Origin: Phycisphaerae bacterium
GTDB lineage: Bacteria > Planctomycetota > Phycisphaerae > UBA1845 > UTPLA1
DNA length: 9,870 nucleotides
Assembly: GCA_016935885.1 (NCBI GenBank)
Contig: JAFGQA010000443.1
Span: 1-9,870, forward strand
Direction: 5' to 3'
The stretch's first letter is position 1. The number at the start of each line of letters is the position of its first letter. The notes under the pieces are model-generated. The model ran no database searches. It was not told the origin of the DNA and worked only from the letters and a program-made list of their open reading frames with translations. A program made the position numbers and the translations under genes. This document shows, piece by piece, positions 4,175-9,870 of the stretch.

Positions 4175-6790
4175 ATGGCGAAGCGCGGGAGAAGGAAGGG
4201 AAGCCGAGAGAAGAAAAGCGCCGAGGTGAAAGACTATCGGCATGACGAGGCGAAGCGGAAGAACAATCCGCCCGTGGGCATGGTGTCGTACGAGACGGTG
4301 CGCGAGCCGGAGAAGAAGACCTATGCCTATGATCCGCACCTCAGCCCGCAGTTGATCTGGGCCGACAAGCCGGGACTGAAGCAGATCGAGGTCGAGGACG
4401 CGGCGGGTGTCGAGGTGGGCACGATTGACCTGCACATCCACGAACGGATTTCCACGCAGGCGATCATCGACGCCGTCCGCAAGAAGCCGAAGCAGATGAC
4501 GCTTTTCGCCGATCCCGAACTCCCCCTTGCGGAGGCCGTCCGGTTCTATCACCATGACGTGGACTGGGCGAACCGTCTGATTCTCGGCGACAGCCTGCTT
4601 GTGATGAACTCGCTCCTTGAGCGCGAGCGGATGGCGGGCAAGGTGCAGATGATCTACCTGGACCCGCCGTATGGGGTGAAGTTCTCGTCCAACTTTCAGC
4701 CGCGCATAGACCAGCGCGACGTGAAGGACGCTGACGACCATCTCACCCGCGAGCCGGAGCAGATCAAGGCGTATCGGGACACCTGGACGCTCGGCATCCA
4801 TTCGTATCTCACGTATCTCCGCGACCGGCTGCGCCTCTGCCGCGAACTCCTCCACGAATCCGGAAGTATCTTCGTCCAGATCAACGATGAGAACTTGCAC
4901 CATGTGCGCGAAGTGATGGATGAGGTGTTCGGTTCCGGCAATCTTGTTAGCCAGATTGTGTTCCAGAAATCGAGTGGCCGCGTGTCCGAGGGTGTTGATG
5001 CAGTCTACGATGTGCTCTTGTGGTATGCCAGAGAGAGGTCTCTCCTCAAATTCCGAAAGGCATACCGCGAACGAAGCCAAGAGCAAGTGGACACAGCCTA
5101 CAACTACATTGAGCTACCTGATGGGTCTTTCCGGCCGATGACAAGCGATGAGCGTCGGGGGGGGATCGCCATTCCGCCAGACGCTCGTCGATTCCGCCCC
5201 AGCCAATTGTATTCGCAGACTGGGGGAGAGGGGTCACGGTACAACTTCCAGTTCAAAGGAGACGTCTATTCCACGCCCGCAACGGGTGGTTGGCGGACGA
5301 ATGAAGAAGGATTGAGGCGGCTTGCAGACGCAGAGCGGGTCATGCCACGAGGCCGTTACCTCGCCTACAAGATGTTCGCCGACGATTTCCCATACGTCCA
5401 ACTGCACAACATCTGGACTGATGTGCTCTTCACTGCATTCGGAACAGAGAAAGCATACGTCGTGCAGACATCCCCAAGTGTGGTTCAGCGTTGTATGCTC
5501 ATGTCCACCGACCCTGGCGATCTGGTCATGGACCCAACATGCGGGAGCGGCACAACAGCTTACGTTGCGGAGCAAGGGGGGCGGCGGTGGATCACGTGCG
5601 ACACGAGCCGCGTGGCCGTCGCATTGGCGCGGCAGAGACTTCTAACGGCAACGTTCCCCTACTACACGCTCTACGACGAAAAGGCAGGAATCAAGGCAGG
5701 GCTCGTCTACAAGACCGTGCCGCACATCACGCTCAAGTCCATTGCGCAGAACAGGCGATTGGACAGCGCAAAGACATCGGAGGAACGGAAGCGGATCATC
5801 CAGGAAGACGCGCCGCAGGAAACGCTCTACGATCAACCGCAGGTGGACAAGAAGGTGGTGCGGGTGAGCGGGCCGTTCACGGTGGAAGCGATTCCGCCGC
5901 CGGTCCAGATGTCGGAGTCTCCGATAGGCGGCGCGCCGCAACCGGAGGATCAGAAGGAAGCGATGCCGGCGCCATCGGCGGGGAGCATCCCGCACATTCC
6001 CATGCTGATTGAACTGTTGCGACAGGACGGCGTGACGTTCCCCGACAACAAGCGGATGCTCTTTGAGACGCTGACTGCTCGTGAAGGGGGCGTGCTCCAT
6101 GCGGAAGGGGAACCGAAGAACGGGAATGGCGGATTGAAGCGCATTGCGGTTTCCTTCGGGCCGCAACACGGGCCGGTGACGGGGATGCAGGTGGAAGATG
6201 GTCTGCGAGAGGCGTATCGGGCGGGGTTTGACGCGGTGGTTTTCTGTGGGTTCGCCTTTGAGGGGCCGGCGCACGCGGCGATAGAGGCGAGTGTGCATCC
6301 CAAGGTCAAGGCGTTTCTGGCACACATCCGCCCGGATGTGAACCTGACGGACGCTCGCGGCGGAAGCCTGCTCAAGACGACGGCAAGCAGCCAACTGTTC
6401 ACGGCGTTTGGCGAGCCGGACGCTGAACCGCAAAAGCTGCAAGGGAAAGACGAATACCAGATTACGCTCAAGGGCGTGGACGTGTACGACCCGATGACGG
6501 GGGAGGTCCACTCGGCGACGGCGGAGAAGATCGCGGCTTGGTTTGTGGACACCGACTATGACGGGCGGACGTTCTGCGTGTGCCAGGCGTTCTTCCCGAA
6601 CAAGTCGGCATGGGGGAAGATCGAGCGGGCGTTGAAGGGGACGCTGGACGAGGAGAAGTTTGACCTGTTGACCGGGACGGTCTCGCTCCCGTTTGAGCCG
6701 GGGAAGCACAAGCGGGCGGCAGTGAAGGTGATTGACCAGAGGGGGAATGAAGTCATGCGGGTGCTCTCGCTGAGGGGGAAGGCGAAATGA
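4175..6790 (+). CDS. mod: type III-like adenine-specific DNA methyltransferase (Mod)
   Basis: This 871-residue enzyme would transfer a methyl group from S-adenosylmethionine to N6 of adenine in a specific site, protecting host DNA and setting specificity for the partner Res. The beta-class order is visible: catalytic motif IV DPPY (D163-Y166), the conserved SIFVQINDEN stretch soon after, a variable specificity region (about 250-430), then motif X and SAM-binding motif I DPTCGSGTT (453-461). A family-typical GRRWITCDTSRVAVALA segment follows. The N-terminus is lysine-rich. A C-terminal domain of about 270 residues (600-871) contains FVDTDYDGRTF and VKVIDQRGNEVMRV. It makes the protein longer than classical type III Mod proteins such as EcoP15I (about 640 residues) and may contact Res. 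No frameshift is seen, and no phase-variable simple repeat. Its stop overlaps the res start by four bases. The specificity region is lower in GC than the flanks. Confidence 0.93.
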   Translation: MAKRGRRKGSREKKSAEVKDYRHDEAKRKNNPPVGMVSYETVREPEKKTYAYDPHLSPQLIWADKPGLKQIEVEDAAGVEVGTIDLHIHERISTQAIIDAVRKKPKQMTLFADPELPLAEAVRFYHHDVDWANRLILGDSLLVMNSLLERERMAGKVQMIYLDPPYGVKFSSNFQPRIDQRDVKDADDHLTREPEQIKAYRDTWTLGIHSYLTYLRDRLRLCRELLHESGSIFVQINDENLHHVREVMDEVFGSGNLVSQIVFQKSSGRVSEGVDAVYDVLLWYARERSLLKFRKAYRERSQEQVDTAYNYIELPDGSFRPMTSDERRGGIAIPPDARRFRPSQLYSQTGGEGSRYNFQFKGDVYSTPATGGWRTNEEGLRRLADAERVMPRGRYLAYKMFADDFPYVQLHNIWTDVLFTAFGTEKAYVVQTSPSVVQRCMLMSTDPGDLVMDPTCGSGTTAYVAEQGGRRWITCDTSRVAVALARQRLLTATFPYYTLYDEKAGIKAGLVYKTVPHITLKSIAQNRRLDSAKTSEERKRIIQEDAPQETLYDQPQVDKKVVRVSGPFTVEAIPPPVQMSESPIGGAPQPEDQKEAMPAPSAGSIPHIPMLIELLRQDGVTFPDNKRMLFETLTAREGGVLHAEGEPKNGNGGLKRIAVSFGPQHGPVTGMQVEDGLREAYRAGFDAVVFCGFAFEGPAHAAIEASVHPKVKAFLAHIRPDVNLTDARGGSLLKTTASSQLFTAFGEPDAEPQKLQGKDEYQITLKGVDVYDPMTGEVHSATAEKIAAWFVDTDYDGRTFCVCQAFFPNKSAWGKIERALKGTLDEEKFDLLTGTVSLPFEPGKHKRAAVKVIDQRGNEVMRVLSLRGKAK

Positions 6791-9633
6791 ATCTTGCGGT
6801 TGACGAACCGATCTTGAACAAGCCATTCGATGAACCGACACGGTACTGGCTGTATGAGAAGGGGCAGCCGGTTATCGTGAAAATGCGCCGTCCGGCGGGA
6901 TACTATTTCAAGGCGCGAAGACGCACGGATGCCCTTCAGACGACCCTCTTCACGGACGAGCAATTCATTCCCTTGGACGATGTGAACACCATCCGTGACG
7001 AGGTGAAGGCGTGGCGCGGGAAGGGGTATCCCGATGTGACCAATGTGAGCCGCCAGCTTCTCCGCTACTGGAACAGTGGCGACAGGGAGCATCCTCTGTT
7101 CTTCTGCCAGCGCGAGGCGGCGGAGACGATCATCTGGCTTGTGGAGGTACACTCCAGAAATCCACGCGGCCTGACCATCCCCAAGGACGAGCCGATAGAC
7201 GATGCAAGCCGGATGAAGGGCTACAAAGCGCTGTCCCGATATGCCTGCAAGATGGCGACCGGCGCGGGGAAGACGGTGGTCATGGCGATGGTAGCGGCGT
7301 GGTCGGTCCTGAACAAGGTCCACTACCCACAGGACAAGCGATTCTCGGATGGCGTTCTTGTGGTCTGCCCAAATCTCACGGTGCGCGAGCGACTGCAAGT
7401 GCTGTATCCATCCCATTCGCAGAACTACTACGACGCCTTTGAGCTTGTGCCGAGAAGCCTGATGGATGCTCTTGGGCAAGGCAAGCTGCTCGTGATGAAC
7501 TGGCACAAGCTAGCGCCGGAGGATGACTCGCGGAGTCGGGGCGTTGTGCAGCGAGGGCCGCAGAGCGACGTTGCTTTCGCAAACGCGGCGCTCCGTGACT
7601 TGGGCAGCAAGAAGAACCTGTTGGTGCTGAATGACGAGGCGCACCATGCGTATCGTGCGCCGGAATACGACGTGGAGGACGGCGCGCAGAAATTGTCAGC
7701 CGAAGAAAAGAAAAAGATCAAGGAAGACAAAGAGGAAGCTACGGTCTGGATCAGTGGGCTTGATCGGGTCCACGCGGTGCGTGGAATCAACTTCTGTGTG
7801 GACATGACGGCGACGCCCTTTTACATCCAGGGGAGCGGGCATGATGAGGGATCGCCGTTCCCGTGGATCGTTTCAGACTTTGGCCTTGTTGATGCCATCG
7901 AGAGTGGGATCGTGAAGATACCGCGAGTGCCTGTTGCGGATGACACGGGGCAGCCGATCCCGAAATACTTCACGCTCTGGAAGGCGATCAACGAGGCACT
8001 GCCAGTGGGGGACAAGGCAAAGACCAAGCGGCGACCGAAGCCGGAGGCAGTGATCCGGGAGGCAGACGGCGCGATTCAGCAGCTTGCGGGGGAGTGGAAG
8101 AAATCGCTTGAGGAATTCCAGAAGATCGAGCATCCCGTTCCCCCGTGCCTGATAGCGGTGTGTGACAACACGGATATTGCCAAAGTCCTGCATGACTACA
8201 TTGCGAAGGAAGGGCGAGTCTTCCCCGACCTGTTGCAGAATCAGCCCGACGAAGAGGTGACAATCCGCATTGACTCAAAGCTGTTGGAGCAAGCAGAGAT
8301 CGCCGAACCCGGCCAGAGCCAACAGGACGCCGCCGAAGCACTGAGGAAAAAGGTTGCCACTGTCGGCAAGCCGGGCCAGCCGGGCGAGACTGTCCGGTGC
8401 GTTGTGTCGGTCGGTATGCTGACAGAGGGATGGGATGCGCAGAACGTGACGCAGATTCTTGGCCTTCGGGCGTTCACATCGCAACTGCTGTGCGAGCAGG
8501 TTGTGGGGCGCGGGTTGCGACGAACGAGCTATGAGCCGGGAGCGTTTGAGACGGAAGAGTACGTTGATGTGTATGGCATCCCCTTTGAGGTGATCCCGGT
8601 CAAGAAGAAGGGGAAGGGACCGCCCGTGCAACGGCGGGAAGCCACCGTGATAAGGTCACTGCCTGAACGCAAAGAGGAGTTTGAGATAACCTTCCCGCGA
8701 GTGGAGGGGTTTGTGTTTGAGGTCAAGAACCGGATCGTGGCGGACATCGAGTCCATTGAGCCGTTGAAGATTGAGTCCACAATGGACCCGATGGAGACGA
8801 TTGTGCGGCCCCAGGTGGGGTATCAGACGGGCGCTCCGTCTGTCTTGGGGCCAGGCAAGGTGGTCACGCAGACACGCGAGCAGTACTACAAGAGTGTCCG
8901 CGAGCAGCAGATCGTCTATGAGATCGCCCGGCAGATTACACAAGCGCTTACGGGGGGAACGGCGGAAGAGGGCAAGGAACCAAACGGGTTCCGGTATCAG
9001 GCGGCGCACCTGCTGTTCCCGCAAGTGCTCCGAATCGTCCGCGACTATGTTGACCAGCGCGTAGATTTCGGCACGGCAGATCGGCAGGAGATCGGGGTAG
9101 GAAAGTACCCGCAGATTATCATTGAGCGAATGTGCGCGGCGATTCGGCCCGATGATACCCAAGGTGAAACCCCACTGCTTCCTCGCATAGAGCGGTTCCG
9201 ACCAAAGGGGTCCACGTCGGAGGTGCTATTCCGAACGGTGCGCTCATGTCGTGGCACGGTCAAGAGCCACGTCAGTCATGTGGTGCTCGACAACGTGACG
9301 TGGGAGAGTAGCGTTGCGTTCCAGTTGGAGCGGGCGAAGGAAGTCCGGGCTTACGTGAAGAACGATCATCTGGACTTTGAGATACGCTATGACTTCGCCG
9401 GGGAGCAGCATCCCTACACGCCGGACTTCCTCGTGAGGTTGACCAATGGCGTGACGGTGGTAGTCGAGGTCAAGGGATACGAGCGGGAACAGGACCGCGC
9501 AAAGCATGAGGCGGCGAAGCGCTGGGTCCGGGCTGTGAATCATCATGGCGGATTCGGGAAGTGGGCGTTCATGGTCTGCCGCGAACCGGCGAATGTGAGG
9601 GCGGAGTTGACGGCAATCGCTGGGGTGGTGTAG
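6787..9633 (+). CDS. res: type III-like restriction enzyme subunit (Res), helicase-nuclease
   Basis: A 948-residue superfamily 2 translocase with a C-terminal nuclease, acting with Mod to cut DNA that lacks the modification. A Gln-containing segment FCQREA (Q108) is followed by Walker A ATGAGKT (157-163), the DEAH box D283-H286, motif III TAT (341-343), and motif VI EQVVGRGLRR (570-579). The nuclease site is PD-x13-EVK, with D880, E894 and K896. A Lys/Glu-rich stretch (about 302-318) between the DEAH box and motif III looks like a flexible insert. The N-terminal LNKPFDEPTRYW resembles the group that NCBI names BPTD_3080 family restriction endonucleases, which are commonly paired with long Mod proteins like this neighbour. 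All catalytic residues are present and the frame is intact. It starts inside the mod stop (ATGA), so the two are translationally coupled, with no separate promoter seen. Confidence 0.93.
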   Translation: MNLAVDEPILNKPFDEPTRYWLYEKGQPVIVKMRRPAGYYFKARRRTDALQTTLFTDEQFIPLDDVNTIRDEVKAWRGKGYPDVTNVSRQLLRYWNSGDREHPLFFCQREAAETIIWLVEVHSRNPRGLTIPKDEPIDDASRMKGYKALSRYACKMATGAGKTVVMAMVAAWSVLNKVHYPQDKRFSDGVLVVCPNLTVRERLQVLYPSHSQNYYDAFELVPRSLMDALGQGKLLVMNWHKLAPEDDSRSRGVVQRGPQSDVAFANAALRDLGSKKNLLVLNDEAHHAYRAPEYDVEDGAQKLSAEEKKKIKEDKEEATVWISGLDRVHAVRGINFCVDMTATPFYIQGSGHDEGSPFPWIVSDFGLVDAIESGIVKIPRVPVADDTGQPIPKYFTLWKAINEALPVGDKAKTKRRPKPEAVIREADGAIQQLAGEWKKSLEEFQKIEHPVPPCLIAVCDNTDIAKVLHDYIAKEGRVFPDLLQNQPDEEVTIRIDSKLLEQAEIAEPGQSQQDAAEALRKKVATVGKPGQPGETVRCVVSVGMLTEGWDAQNVTQILGLRAFTSQLLCEQVVGRGLRRTSYEPGAFETEEYVDVYGIPFEVIPVKKKGKGPPVQRREATVIRSLPERKEEFEITFPRVEGFVFEVKNRIVADIESIEPLKIESTMDPMETIVRPQVGYQTGAPSVLGPGKVVTQTREQYYKSVREQQIVYEIARQITQALTGGTAEEGKEPNGFRYQAAHLLFPQVLRIVRDYVDQRVDFGTADRQEIGVGKYPQIIIERMCAAIRPDDTQGETPLLPRIERFRPKGSTSEVLFRTVRSCRGTVKSHVSHVVLDNVTWESSVAFQLERAKEVRAYVKNDHLDFEIRYDFAGEQHPYTPDFLVRLTNGVTVVVEVKGYEREQDRAKHEAAKRWVRAVNHHGGFGKWAFMVCREPANVRAELTAIAGVV

Positions 9634-9718
9634 GCGAGAGGAGAGTCCGGGGGGGAAACCCATAGGAAAACGGCGGTTCTCGTACGGAGGGCGGTTCGTG
9701 TCTTGATGGGGGCCGAGG

Positions 9719-9870
9719 ATGGCTTTGGCCGACACAGACGTGTCCATGAGGAAGAACTGCGCGACCGGAATTGCCCCCTGGATTCGGGCACGAAAACGGC
9801 CCTACAAGGCCGAATTCGCATACTTCCTTCGGAAGCTGCTGCGGCGCGATTGTGGGGCAAACCGGGGAGG
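9719..9870 (+). other. unrecognised open frame running off the window
   Basis: ATG 9719 opens a frame without a stop to the window edge (at least 50 residues, very basic, ending near AYFLRKLLRR). An ATG at 9706 opens a second frame that also stays open. Neither shows a known motif, and the upstream GGGGGCC is a poor ribosome binding site. The 85 bases between the res stop and 9719 contain two GGCGGTTC copies (9673-9680 and 9694-9701) and no clear terminator. It may be the start of a gene or only chance. Confidence 0.15.

Noticed and set aside
5032..5046. GAGAG/CTCTC palindrome inside mod as a further copy of the upstream repeats.
   Set aside because: The arms are in the opposite order (GAGA first) and lie in coding sequence, so it does not belong to the TCTC/GAGA set.
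5642..6841. Long reverse-strand frame opposite mod; similar shadows lie at 3863-5086 and 6556-7506.
   Set aside because: They are Arg/His/Leu-rich shadow translations with no motif; the forward genes are certain.

Overview
This is a G+C-rich bacterial window. Sampled 60-base blocks run from about 47 to 65% GC, most of them near 60%. It has three parts: an insertion sequence, the tmRNA gene ssrA with a short stretch of apparent mobile-element debris behind it, and a complete two-gene type III-like restriction-modification operon. The host cannot be named from the sequence. The one-piece tmRNA, its tag ending in YAMAA, the recombinase-like tail and the STGPKTPEGK-type small protein would fit a planctomycete or another G+C-rich environmental lineage, but this is a weak inference.

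Region 1 (about 15-2035): an IS-like unit. A sigma70-type promoter carrying a 10-bp inverted repeat drives a small DUF6788-like protein (113-490). This overlaps by 14 bases an IS4-type DDE transposase (477-1991) with a visible D, D and Y-R-E signature. Imperfect, partly G/C-run inverted repeats flank the pair and may be its ends.

Region 2 (2071-3622): a clear promoter, a leader hairpin, an intact ssrA gene (2153-2507) and a 13-bp terminator hairpin. Just beyond the ssrA 3' end lies a short open frame with no good start. Its C-terminus resembles the tail of some phage- or plasmid-type recombinases, so it may be the remnant of an element that integrated at ssrA. A G-rich tract and a small protein of the widespread STGPKTPEGK type (3125-3622) follow.

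Region 3 (3623-4174): about 550 bases without a convincing gene. It holds four short inverted repeats built on TCTC/GAGA, a plausible promoter, and a pyrimidine-rich leader ending at a strong ribosome binding site.

Region 4 (4175-9633): mod, a beta-class adenine-N6 DNA methyltransferase, and res, a helicase-nuclease, overlap by four bases (ATGA). Together they form a self-contained restriction-modification system: Mod would recognise and methylate the target, and Res would translocate and cut unmodified DNA. The specificity region of mod is clearly lower in GC than its flanks, which suggests domain exchange. The last 237 bases hold only unrecognised open frames running off the window. I found no CRISPR array, no free-standing tRNA and no clearly new type of system. 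The least explained parts are the recombinase-like remnant behind ssrA, the STGPKTPEGK protein with its G-rich neighbour, and the repeated palindromes ahead of mod.
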